This document shows positions 56,774 to 64,000 of a stretch of 64,000 nt of DNA, one piece after another. Source of the DNA: Paracoccus lutimaris (GTDB lineage: Bacteria > Pseudomonadota > Alphaproteobacteria > Rhodobacterales > Rhodobacteraceae); contig NZ_QPJL01000001.1 of assembly GCF_003337565.1 (NCBI RefSeq), positions 62,001-126,000 of the forward strand. Direction: 5' to 3'. Made by a program: the position numbers and the translations under genes. The notes beneath the pieces were generated by a model that did no database searches, was not told where the DNA came from, and saw nothing but the letters and a program-made list of their open reading frames with translations. Position 1 is the first letter of the stretch; each line of letters starts with the position of its first letter.

Positions 56774-57487
56774 ATGAGCAGCATTCTGGTCGGAGGCGAC
56801 ATTCCGGTGACCCTGCGCCGCTCGGCCCGGGCGCGGCGGATGACCCTGCGCGTCGCGCGTGCGGGCGGCGAGGTGGTGCTGACGTTGCCCCAGCGCGCCA
56901 GCGTGCAGGACGGCCGCGCCTTTGCCGAATCGCGGACCGAATGGCTGCGCCAGATGCGCGCGCAGATGCCGAGGCTGCAGCTTGCGGGTCTTGGCGCAAA
57001 CCTGCCGGTCGAGGGCGTGGCACGGCTGGTCACCCCGACCGAAGGGCGCCGGGTCGCGCTGACCGATGACCGCCTGCTGGTGCCGCAGGGCCGGCCCGTG
57101 GGCGTGGTCGTGGCGGCCTTTCTCAAGCATCTGGCCCATGCGCGGCTGAGTGCCGCCTGCGACCGCCATGCCGCCGCGCTGGGGCGCCCTTTCCACGCCC
57201 TGTCGCTGCGCGACACCCGCTCGCGCTGGGGCAGCTGCACCCATGACGGGCGGCTGATGTTCTCATGGCGGCTGGCCATGGCCCCGCCCGAGGTGCTGGA
57301 TTACGTCGCCGCGCATGAGGTCGCACATCTGGCCCATATGGATCATTCCCCGGCCTTCTGGGCGGCCACGGCACGGCTGATGCCCGACTATGCCCACCAC
57401 CGCGCCTGGCTGCGCAGCCATGGCCATGAGCTGCTGGCCTGGCGCTTTCGCGACGAGGGGGATGACGGCGATGACAGCGGCGATTGA
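56774..57487 (+). CDS. YgjP-like (DUF45) metallopeptidase
   Basis: A 237-residue protein of the YgjP/WLM metallopeptidase group. The zinc site is HEVAHLAHMDHSPAFW near residue 182 (HExxH plus a later His), preceded by the family motif DTRSRWGSCTHDGRLMFSWRL. Relatives are thought to be SprT-like peptidases, but their substrates are unknown. I prefer the ATG at 56774 (MSSILVGGDIPVTLRRS); an in-frame ATG at 56747 adds nine residues. The GntR gene follows after 30 bp. Confidence 0.87.
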   Translation: MSSILVGGDIPVTLRRSARARRMTLRVARAGGEVVLTLPQRASVQDGRAFAESRTEWLRQMRAQMPRLQLAGLGANLPVEGVARLVTPTEGRRVALTDDRLLVPQGRPVGVVVAAFLKHLAHARLSAACDRHAAALGRPFHALSLRDTRSRWGSCTHDGRLMFSWRLAMAPPEVLDYVAAHEVAHLAHMDHSPAFWAATARLMPDYAHHRAWLRSHGHELLAWRFRDEGDDGDDSGD

Positions 57488-57517
57488 CGGCGCCGGATTT
57501 TGTGATCACATGGGCGC

Positions 57518-58177
57518 ATGAACGCCTCGCGCCCCCCCGAGACCTCGGCCCATGAGCGGCTTTACCGCAACCTGCGTCAGCGCATCATGCTGGGGGAATT
57601 GCCGCCCGGCCTGCCGATGACCCTGCGCGGAATCGCGGCCGAGCATCGCGTCTCGATGACCCCCGCGCGTGAGGCGGTGCGGCGGCTGGTGGCCGAAGGC
57701 GCGCTGACGCTGTCCTCATCGGGGCGGATTGCGACGCCGGAACTGTCGGTCGAGCGGATCGAGGAATTGGCGGCGCTGCGCGGGCTGATCGAGCCGGAAC
57801 TGGCGGCGCGGGCGCTGCCGCGCGCCCATCAGGCGCTGATCGAGCGCATGGCGGTCATCAACGCCGCCATCGGCGAGGCGGTCGAGCGTCACGACGCCGT
57901 GGGCTATATCCGCACCAATCTGGAGTTTCACCGCATCCTTTACCTGCGCGCGCAGGCCCCGGCGATGCTGGCCATCGTGGAAACGGTCTGGCTGCAACTG
58001 GGGCCGACGATGCGGGCGCTCTATGGCCGGGTGAAGCGGCACGAGCCGCCGCGCCATCACCGCATGATCCTGGCCTCGCTGCGCGCCGGGGACGAGCCGG
58101 GGCTGCGGCTGGCGGTGCGCGCCGACGTGACCCACGGGCTGCGCCATCTGGGCACCGAGGGTCAGGCCGCGCGCTGA
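57518..58177 (+). CDS. GntR-family regulator, FadR/FCD type
   Basis: A 219-residue regulator with a GntR winged helix (residues about 12-72, LYRNLRQRIMLGELPPG and MTPAREAVRRLVAEGAL) and an all-helical FCD effector domain (about 78-205) with the metal-site pattern FHRILYLRAQ and HHRMILASLRAGD. FCD regulators respond to small organic acids. No obvious target operon is adjacent, since hom is convergent. Confidence 0.88.
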   Translation: MNASRPPETSAHERLYRNLRQRIMLGELPPGLPMTLRGIAAEHRVSMTPAREAVRRLVAEGALTLSSSGRIATPELSVERIEELAALRGLIEPELAARALPRAHQALIERMAVINAAIGEAVERHDAVGYIRTNLEFHRILYLRAQAPAMLAIVETVWLQLGPTMRALYGRVKRHEPPRHHRMILASLRAGDEPGLRLAVRADVTHGLRHLGTEGQAAR

Positions 58178-58187
58178 CCACGAAAAA

Positions 58188-58218
58188 GGGCGCCCGGCAG
58201 ACCCGCGCGCCCCGTTTT
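58188..58218. terminator. bidirectional terminator between GntR gene and hom
   Basis: GGGCGC (58188-58193) pairs with GCGCCC (58207-58212). The hairpin is flanked by AAAAA on the left and TTTT on the right, so it can serve both convergent genes. Confidence 0.7.
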
Positions 58219-58240
58219 CCGGTCGGACGTGTTCGTCCTG

Positions 58241-59557
58241 TCAGACTTCCTCGATGCGCAGCTCGACCGGCTCGCCGGCGATGACGCCGGTCTTGGGCAG
58301 GGCCTCGATGGCGTGATCGATGGCGTCGGGCGTGGTCTTGTGGGTCACGATCAGCACGGGCGCGATGCCCGCCGTTTCCGAATGGCCGTATTGGCGCATG
58401 CGGTCGATCGAAATCCCGGCCTCGCCCAGGACTGAGGCGACCTTGGCCAGTGCGCCCGGCTTGTCGGTCAGTTGCAGACGGATGTAATAGGCGGCCGGCA
58501 CGGCGGTGCGCGCCGCCTGCGGGGTGGCAAGCTCTGATGCCGGCTGGCCAAAGCTGGGCATGCGCACGCCGCGCGCGATCTCGACCACGTCGGACATGAC
58601 CGCGCTGGCGGTCGGGCCTTCGCCGGCGCCGGCGCCGCGCAAGACGATCTGGCCGACCGAGTCGCCCTCGACCACGACCATGTTGGTGCCGCCCTGCAAT
58701 TGCCCCAGCGGGCTTTCGGCGGGCACGAGACAGGGCGACATGCGCTGTTCCAGCCCGCGCCCGGTCATCTGCGCCACGCCCAGCAGCTTGATGCGATAGC
58801 CCATGTCGGCGGCGCGGCGGATATCGTCGATGCTGACGCGCTCGATCCCCTCGATCTCGACGGCGCCGAAGCTGGGCTTGGCGCCAAAGGCGATGGCGGC
58901 CAGCAGCGCCAGCTTGTGGCTGGCGTCAATCCCGCCCACGTCCAGCGTCGGATCGGCCTCAAGATAGCCAAGCTGGCGGGCCTCTTCGAAGACCGTCTCA
59001 TAGGGCAGGCCGGCATTCTCCATCCGGGTCAGGATATAGTTGCAGGTGCCGTTCATCACGCCCATGACGCGGCGGATCTCGTTGCCGGCGAGCGACTCGG
59101 TCATCGTCTTGATGATCGGGATGCCACCGGCGACGGCGGCCTCGAAGCGGATGACGCGGCCATGCGCCTCGGCCAGTTCCGCCAGTTCCTGACCGTGGAT
59201 CGCCAGCAGCGCCTTGTTGGCGGTGACGACATCCTTGCCGGCCTTCAGCGCGGCGGTCACCGCCTCGCGGGCAATGCCCTCATCGCCGCCGATCAGTTCG
59301 ACGAAGACGTCGATATCATCGCGCACGGCCAGCGCGCGGGCATCGGTTTCCCAGGCATAGCCGGACAGGTCCACATCGCGGTTCTTCATCCGGTCGCGGG
59401 CGCTGACGGCGGTGATCGCCACCGGACGACCTGCGCGCGAGCTGAGCATCGCGGCATGTTTCTGGATGATCTTGACGGTGCCGGTGCCGACCGTCCCGAG
59501 ACCTGCGATGCCGAGACGAAGCGGAGAGGCGTTTTGCCCCGGTTTCTGGGCGGACAT
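58241..59557 (-). CDS. hom: homoserine dehydrogenase
   Basis: Hom reduces aspartate semialdehyde to homoserine on the way to threonine and methionine. The 438-residue protein has the NAD(P) loop LGIAGLGTVGTGTVKII near 15-31, VTANKALLA near 110, EAAVAGGIPIIKTM near 140, GVMNGTCNYILTRM near 165, and a C-terminal ACT domain (about 355-438, LQLTDKPGALAKVASVLGEAGI) that suggests feedback control by threonine. The product aspartate of the bhc cycle could feed this route. Confidence 0.96.
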   Translation of the reverse strand: MSAQKPGQNASPLRLGIAGLGTVGTGTVKIIQKHAAMLSSRAGRPVAITAVSARDRMKNRDVDLSGYAWETDARALAVRDDIDVFVELIGGDEGIAREAVTAALKAGKDVVTANKALLAIHGQELAELAEAHGRVIRFEAAVAGGIPIIKTMTESLAGNEIRRVMGVMNGTCNYILTRMENAGLPYETVFEEARQLGYLEADPTLDVGGIDASHKLALLAAIAFGAKPSFGAVEIEGIERVSIDDIRRAADMGYRIKLLGVAQMTGRGLEQRMSPCLVPAESPLGQLQGGTNMVVVEGDSVGQIVLRGAGAGEGPTASAVMSDVVEIARGVRMPSFGQPASELATPQAARTAVPAAYYIRLQLTDKPGALAKVASVLGEAGISIDRMRQYGHSETAGIAPVLIVTHKTTPDAIDHAIEALPKTGVIAGEPVELRIEEV

Positions 59558-59620
59558 GGAACACTCTTATCTATGGGTGAGGCGGTGTTAGCGGATGGCG
59601 CGCGGTCTTGCAACGCGGGG

Positions 59621-59644
59621 CTTGCGCGCAGGGTTGCGCGCAAG
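59621..59644 (-). terminator. hairpin beside a small direct duplication
   Basis: CTTGCGCGCA (59621-59630) and TGCGCGCAAG (59635-59644) form a perfect 10-bp stem with loop GGGT. Next to it AAGCTTACGCC is repeated at 59642-59652 and 59654-59664; the second copy contains the stop codon of the next minus-strand gene. There is no T-run. Confidence 0.5.
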
Positions 59645-59657
59645 CTTACGCCCAAGC

Positions 59658-60191
59658 TTACGCCTCGTCATCGCCGGCCCAATAGCCCTCGACCCCGGTG
59701 GCGCGCATGACGCGCAAGACGCGGGTGCCGATCTCGACCGTGTCGGCGCTGATGGTCTCCAGATCGGTAAGGCTCAGCCCGTGGTCAAAGACCTCGCCCT
59801 TGGTATTGACAAAGGCCGGATGCCAGCGGGTCTTGTCCTCGGTCGGGCGCCACGAGGCATGGCACAGAAGATTGCGATGCAGCCGGATCGCGGCCAGGCG
59901 GTCGGTGATGCGGTTGCGGTCGCGCAAGCCCGGATAGCGGCGCATGGCAGCATCCAGCTGGTCGATCTGCGTGCCCATGGAATCGTCGGCGATCTGCCCG
60001 ATATGGGTCAGCCAGGTCTGCAATTCCTCTTGCGTCAGGTCATCGGCCAGCCGCGCGCGGTCCAGTGCATAGATGGTGCGCTTGATGATTTCCTCAAGCC
60101 AGCCGAAATTCGCCACGCATTGCCCCAGGGCTGCCGCGAATTCCGGCGGCAAAGTGTAATGCGTCTCGGGCGGCGCGCCTATTCGCGCCAC
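59658..60191 (-). CDS. hypothetical protein with HEPN-like RNxxxH motif
   Basis: A 177-residue, mostly helical soluble protein without a family name I can give. RLAAIRLHRNLLCHASWRP carries R106-N-L-L-C-H111, which fits the RNxxxH (Rx4-6H) motif of HEPN ribonucleases, and the N-terminal half (NFGWLEEIIKRTIYALDRARL) is helical as in that fold. HEPN proteins often act as RNA-cutting toxins or defence nucleases; no nucleotidyltransferase antitoxin is adjacent. It overlaps the 3' end of the glycosyltransferase-like gene by 13 bp, so they share a transcript. Confidence 0.7.
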   Translation of the reverse strand: MARIGAPPETHYTLPPEFAAALGQCVANFGWLEEIIKRTIYALDRARLADDLTQEELQTWLTHIGQIADDSMGTQIDQLDAAMRRYPGLRDRNRITDRLAAIRLHRNLLCHASWRPTEDKTRWHPAFVNTKGEVFDHGLSLTDLETISADTVEIGTRVLRVMRATGVEGYWAGDDEA

Positions 60192-61003
60192 AGCTTTTCG
60201 ACCCAGCTGACCGGCAGCAGGTAATGGCGCAGGTGCTTGAAGACCCCTTCGCGTCTGCGCCCGTCGAATGTGGCGCGCAGGTGATCCATGGGGCTAAGGT
60301 GGTCGTCGCGGTCGCTCCAGCGTCCGGCAATGGCGTCGGGCGGGTTCAGGTTGCCCGGGAAGATCACGATCCGGGTGCCGGCGGGAATGCGCGCCTCGCG
60401 GAAATAGTTCAACGGAAAGTTCGGCACGCAATGCATGCGGAAATGCGCGAGCCAGCCCTTGGGCCAGAACTTGACGCCCCCCGGCGCGTTGCGGGTGACA
60501 AAGCGCTGCTCGTATTTGTACTTGTCCGCCGCCGCCTGCGGATCGGCGCGAAAGATGTCCTGCAGGGGTTTCAGCTTGCCCACCCGCATCCGATAGACCG
60601 AGGTCTGGCCCATCTTTTCCAGGGGCGTATTCGGGTTCAGCCCGACCACGGTGTCGTCCGGATCGCCAAAGCTGAAGAAATCGTCAAGGCTGCCGGTAAC
60701 GATGACGTCCAGGTCCAGAAACAGCACCACGCCCGTCACATCGCCCAGATCGCCCCAAAGCCGCGATTTCGGCCATTTGCCGCGCGTATTGACCGGCGCC
60801 TGATACGCGAATTCGGGCAGGGGCCGGATGGCGATATGGGGATGCAGCCCGCTGCCGTCATCGGTAAAGCAATAAAGCCGGAACGGCGGCGTGATGTTGC
60901 GCGCGATCATCGCATGCAGGCGGTTCACGAATTCGGGGCCGAACTTGGTGCCCCATTTGATACAGATGATCTGCTTGATCGTGCCGTTGCGCCCGTCGTT
61001 CAT
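60179..61003 (-). CDS. glycosyltransferase-like protein with DxD motif
   Basis: A 274-residue soluble protein with a GT-A-like pattern: an N-terminal IICIKWGTKFGPEFVNRLHAMI, then LFLDLDVIVTGSLDDFF with the metal-binding D97-x-D99, and later FWPKGWLAHFRMHCVPNFPLNYF. Relatives are annotated only as glycosyl transferase. Donor and acceptor are unknown and no capsule or LPS genes are near. GAGGA precedes the ATG at 61003. The gene overlaps the HEPN-like gene downstream. Confidence 0.72.
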   Translation of the reverse strand: MNDGRNGTIKQIICIKWGTKFGPEFVNRLHAMIARNITPPFRLYCFTDDGSGLHPHIAIRPLPEFAYQAPVNTRGKWPKSRLWGDLGDVTGVVLFLDLDVIVTGSLDDFFSFGDPDDTVVGLNPNTPLEKMGQTSVYRMRVGKLKPLQDIFRADPQAAADKYKYEQRFVTRNAPGGVKFWPKGWLAHFRMHCVPNFPLNYFREARIPAGTRIVIFPGNLNPPDAIAGRWSDRDDHLSPMDHLRATFDGRRREGVFKHLRHYLLPVSWVEKLWRE

Positions 61004-61061
61004 GCTGTCCTCGCGTTTTGGAGCGAGTCTTTCACAGCCCCCGGGCCCTGACAAGCGGCGC

Positions 61062-61550
61062 TCAAAGCTGTTTCTGCATCAGGACCAGATCCAGCCAGCG
61101 GCCGAACTTGCGCCCGGTCTGCGGCATGACCCCGGTCTGCGCGTAACCCAACGCCCGGTGAAAGGCGATCCCTACGGCATTCTCACCCGAGACCCCGGCG
61201 ACCATGACATGCGCACCGCGCGCCTTCGCGTGATCCTCGGTCCCCGCCATCAGCACCCGCCCCAGCCCCCGGCCATGGGCCTCGGGGGCCAGAATGACGG
61301 TATGTTCCATGGCATGGACATAGCCGTTACCGGCGCGAAACTGGTCATAGCTGGCAAAACCCAGCACCGCGCCGCCGATCTCGGCGACCAGAAACTCGCG
61401 CCCCATGCTACGCCGCGCCGCGATCATCGCGGTCAACCCCTCGGCCGTCTTTTCCTCGGATGAAAAGGTGATCGTGGTCTCGCGGATCAGCGGGTTCCAA
61501 AAAGCAAGGATTGCCGCAAGATCGCTGTCCCTGACGGGTCTGATGGTCAT
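61062..61550 (-). CDS. GNAT acetyltransferase, phosphinothricin-acetyltransferase-like
   Basis: A 162-residue acetyl-CoA-dependent N-acetyltransferase resembling the PAT/YncA group: MTIRPVRDSDLAAILAFWNP and RETTITFSSEEK at the start, EHTVILAPEAHGRGLGRVLM (acetyl-CoA pyrophosphate loop) near 87-106, and NAVGIAFHRALGYAQTGVMPQTGRKFGRW near 125-152. Relatives acetylate phosphinothricin, methionine sulfone or amino acids; the natural substrate here is unknown. The ATG at 61550 has GAGG 6 nt upstream; a longer in-frame start at 61625 would cross the repeat element. Confidence 0.85.
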   Translation of the reverse strand: MTIRPVRDSDLAAILAFWNPLIRETTITFSSEEKTAEGLTAMIAARRSMGREFLVAEIGGAVLGFASYDQFRAGNGYVHAMEHTVILAPEAHGRGLGRVLMAGTEDHAKARGAHVMVAGVSGENAVGIAFHRALGYAQTGVMPQTGRKFGRWLDLVLMQKQL

Positions 61551-61600
61551 CCGCTGCCTCGCAATCGAAACCCGCCGCGACCGGGATGGCGCGACGGGTG

Positions 61601-61650
61601 CTTCTTTCATGCAATAAATATCCATGCGACCGCGCCGGCAAGAGCCGCGC
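61601..61650 (-). terminator. scpA terminator-like hairpin with dispersed element, copy D
   Basis: On the minus strand a stem GCGCGGC/GCC-GCGC with a bulged base (61632-61650) is followed by GGATATTTATTG and CATGAAAGAAG (61601-61623). Position just after the mutase stop suits termination. The tail is shared with three other intergenic sites in the window. Confidence 0.55.
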
Positions 61651-61671
61651 CCGCCGCCTCAAGCCGCCATT

Positions 61672-63816
61672 TCAGGCGCTGCGGGCCTCGCGGATCAGCG
61701 ACAGGATGTCCTTGGCAGCGGCGGGAATATTCGTCCCGGGCCCGAAGATCGCCTTGACCCCAGCCTTTTTCAGGAAATCGTAATCCTGCTGGGGAATGAC
61801 GCCGCCGCAGATGACGATGATATCGCCCGCGCCCTGATCCTTCAGCGCCGCGATCAGCTTGGGGGCCAGCGTCTTGTGCCCCGCCGCCTGCGAGCTGATG
61901 CCCACCACGTGCACATCATTGTCGATGGCGTCCTGCGCGGCCTCTTCGGGGGTCTGGAACAGCGGCCCCACATCGACGTCAAAGCCGATATCGGCGAAGG
62001 CGGTGGCAATGACCTTGGCGCCGCGGTCATGGCCGTCCTGCCCCATTTTCACCACCAGCATGCGCGGGCGGCGGCCTTCTTCCTCGGCGAATTTCTCGAC
62101 GTCGCGCTGGATCTGGGCGAACTCGTCATCGCCTTCGTAAGCCGCGCCGTAAACCCCGGCCAGGGTCTTGACCTCGGCACGGTGACGGCCGAATTCCTTT
62201 TCCATCGCCATGCTGATTTCCCCCACCGATGCCCGCGCCCGCGCGGCCTCGACCGCCGCTTCCAGAAGATTGCTGCCAGTGCGCGCCCGGCGCGCCAGCT
62301 CGTCCAGCGCCGCCTGACAGGCGGCCTCGTCCCGGGTCGCGCGCATGGTCTTCAGTCGCGCGATCTGCGCCTCGCGCACCTTGACGTTGTCGATATCCAG
62401 AATGTCGATCGGGTCCTGCTTGGCCAGCCGATACTTGTTCACGCCGACGATGACCTCCTCGCCGCGATCGATCAGCGCCTGACGCCGCGCGGCGGTTTCC
62501 TCGATGCGCAGCTTGGGCATGCCGCTGGCGACGGCCTTGGTCATGCCGCCCATTTCCTCGACCTCTTCGATCAGGGCCCAGGCCTTGTCGGCCAGTTCGG
62601 CGGTCAGGCTTTCGACGTAATAGCTGCCGGCCAAGGGATCGACGACATGGGTGATGCCGGTTTCCTCCTGCAGGATCAACTGGGTGTTGCGGGCGATGCG
62701 GGCGCTGAATTCGGTGGGCAGCGCAATCGCCTCATCGAGCGCGTTCGTGTGCAGCGATTGCGTGCCGCCCAGTGCCGCCGCCAGCGCCTCATAGGCGGTG
62801 CGCACGACATTATTATAGGGGTCCTGTTCCTGCAGGCTGACGCCCGAGGTCTGGCAATGCGTGCGCAGCATCAGGCTGGAGGCCTTTTTCGGCGCGAATT
62901 CCTTCATGATCCGCGTCCACAAAAGCCGCGCTGCGCGCAGCTTCGCCGCTTCCATGAAGACGTTCATGCCGATGGCAAAGAAGAACGACAGCCGCCCGGC
63001 AAAGGCATCCACATCCATCCCCGCCGCGATCGCCGCGCGCACATATTCGCGCCCGTCGGCCAGCGTATAGGCCAGCTCCTGCACGAGGTTCGCGCCCGCC
63101 TCCTGCATGTGATAGCCAGAGATCGAGATCGAGTTGAACTTCGGCATCTCATTGCTGGTGTATTCGATGATGTCCGAAATGATCCGCATCGAGGGTTCGG
63201 GCGGATAGATATAGGTGTTGCGGACCATGAACTCTTTCAGGATGTCGTTCTGGATCGTGCCCGACAGCACGGCGCGGGGATGGCCCTGTTCCTCGCCGGT
63301 GACGATGAAATTCGCCAGAATCGGGATCACCGCGCCGTTCATGGTCATCGAGACCGAAACCTTGTCCAGCGGGATGCCGTCGAAGAGAATCTTCATGTCC
63401 TCGACCGAATCGATGGCGACGCCGGCCTTGCCCACATCCCCCTCGACGCGGGGATGGTCGCTGTCATAGCCCCGATGCGTCGCCAGATCGAAGGCGACCG
63501 AGACGCCCTGCTGGCCCGCAGCCAAGGCTTTTCGATAAAATGCGTTCGATTCTTCTGCGGTCGAAAACCCCGCATATTGGCGGATCGTCCAGGGCCGGCC
63601 GGCATACATGGTCGCGCGCGGGCCGCGGGTAAAGGGCTCGATCCCCGGCAGGCTGCCCAGATGCGGCAGGCCCCTGGTATCCTCGGCGGTGTAAAGCGGT
63701 TTGACCTCGATTCCTTCCAGCGTGTGCCAGGTCAGGCTGTCAGGATCGGCGCCTTTCAACTCCTTGCTGGCGAGCTTGCGCCACTCTTCAAGGCCGGTTT
63801 GCGGGCTTTTGGTCAT
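61672..63816 (-). CDS. scpA: methylmalonyl-CoA mutase
   Basis: Adenosylcobalamin-dependent methylmalonyl-CoA mutase converts (R)-methylmalonyl-CoA to succinyl-CoA, in propionate use and the ethylmalonyl-CoA pathway. The 714-residue protein has the catalytic barrel first ([41 protein letters not shown]) and a C-terminal B12-binding domain with the axial His in [12 protein letters not shown] near 594 and [14 protein letters not shown] near 680. Single-chain length suits the homodimeric type. The edge gene is divergent, 54 bp away. Confidence 0.95.
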   Translation of the reverse strand: MTKSPQTGLEEWRKLASKELKGADPDSLTWHTLEGIEVKPLYTAEDTRGLPHLGSLPGIEPFTRGPRATMYAGRPWTIRQYAGFSTAEESNAFYRKALAAGQQGVSVAFDLATHRGYDSDHPRVEGDVGKAGVAIDSVEDMKILFDGIPLDKVSVSMTMNGAVIPILANFIVTGEEQGHPRAVLSGTIQNDILKEFMVRNTYIYPPEPSMRIISDIIEYTSNEMPKFNSISISGYHMQEAGANLVQELAYTLADGREYVRAAIAAGMDVDAFAGRLSFFFAIGMNVFMEAAKLRAARLLWTRIMKEFAPKKASSLMLRTHCQTSGVSLQEQDPYNNVVRTAYEALAAALGGTQSLHTNALDEAIALPTEFSARIARNTQLILQEETGITHVVDPLAGSYYVESLTAELADKAWALIEEVEEMGGMTKAVASGMPKLRIEETAARRQALIDRGEEVIVGVNKYRLAKQDPIDILDIDNVKVREAQIARLKTMRATRDEAACQAALDELARRARTGSNLLEAAVEAARARASVGEISMAMEKEFGRHRAEVKTLAGVYGAAYEGDDEFAQIQRDVEKFAEEEGRRPRMLVVKMGQDGHDRGAKVIATAFADIGFDVDVGPLFQTPEEAAQDAIDNDVHVVGISSQAAGHKTLAPKLIAALKDQGAGDIIVICGGVIPQQDYDFLKKAGVKAIFGPGTNIPAAAKDILSLIREARSA

Positions 63817-63870
63817 CTTGCATCCTTTCCCATGGCCGCCCGGCTCTTATATTGGGTAAGAGACAGGGGG

Positions 63871-64000
63871 ATGATGAAACTGAAACGGTTGATTTTTCTG
63901 ATGGCGGTGCCGCTGGTTGCGGCAATGGGGGGCAAGCCGGATGGCGAGGCCGAGCAGCGATATGTGCGCGGCGAGGTGCCTGCCGCCCGGGCCGAGGCCC
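63871..64000 (+). CDS. partial gene, N-terminus of a possibly exported protein
   Basis: The gene starts with ATGATG after AGGGGG and runs off the window. The visible 43 residues are MMKLKRLIFLMAVPLVAAMG followed by a polar GKPDGEAEQRYVRGEVPAARAEA. The positively charged start and hydrophobic stretch look like a signal peptide or single anchor. No function can be given. Confidence 0.55.
   Translation, partial: MMKLKRLIFLMAVPLVAAMGGKPDGEAEQRYVRGEVPAARAEA

Overview
The window is a GC-rich, tightly packed alphaproteobacterial chromosome segment, most like Paracoccus (Rhodobacteraceae). The grounds are a complete bhcABCD/bhcR beta-hydroxyaspartate cycle cluster, the hisD-UPF0262-phosphatase run, a TIGR02300 zinc-ribbon protein, Mcm, and the many 4-bp ATGA/GTGA gene overlaps. 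I place about 50 protein genes plus one partial gene at the right edge. There is no rRNA, tRNA, CRISPR array or complete insertion sequence, and no gene-free stretch exceeds 300 bases.

Layout. 1-2.9 kb: hisD, UPF0262, a low-molecular-weight phosphatase and a PAS protein. 3-10.5 kb: Entner-Doudoroff entry genes, edd on the minus strand and zwf-pgl-pgi on the plus strand, with an rRNA methyltransferase and a PIN protein between; both promoters carry the same TGTTA-nCGn-TAACA-type operator. 10.5-13 kb: an AlkB-type hydroxylase divergent from a sorbosone-dehydrogenase-like beta-propeller. 13-19.8 kb: xdhA-xdhB-xdhC-guaD with a divergent LysR regulator. 19.8-21.4 kb: a small exported protein, a methyltransferase and a LysE remnant. 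21.4-31.4 kb: one long minus-strand run, bhcA-bhcB-bhcC-bhcD-purine permease-8-oxoguanine deaminase-uraH-puuD, with bhcR divergent. Purine ring opening ends in glyoxylate, which the beta-hydroxyaspartate cycle turns into oxaloacetate, so the order makes metabolic sense.

31.6-39.1 kb is the accessory part and the best candidate for an undescribed system. It holds a caspase-like (DUF6345-like) protein, a pentapeptide-repeat protein, a SARP/BTAD-type regulator with TPR-like repeats, a PAP2/vanadium-haloperoxidase-like protein with an N-terminal (Asn-Ala-His)7 tract, a small acidic protein and a subtilisin-like protease without a signal peptide. The last three overlap by a few bases and must be co-translated. 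A 20-bp perfect palindrome overlaps the promoter in front of the first gene.

39-64 kb is mostly housekeeping: purM-purN, a branched-chain-amino-acid-type ABC importer (livK-livG-livF-livH-livM) behind a GlxA-type regulator, class II DAHP synthase, a PAS_5 protein, gmk, a gamma-carbonic-anhydrase-like protein, a PhoR-like kinase, pyrG, secG, cobQ, a zinc-ribbon protein, a YgjP-like metallopeptidase, a GntR regulator, homoserine dehydrogenase, a small protein with a HEPN-like RNxxxH motif, a DxD glycosyltransferase-like protein, a GNAT acetyltransferase and methylmalonyl-CoA mutase. A short dispersed element (GC hairpin followed by GGATATTT...CATGAAAGAAG) occurs four times between genes.

Domain and family calls come from reading translated sequence and recalled family motifs; no database search was run.
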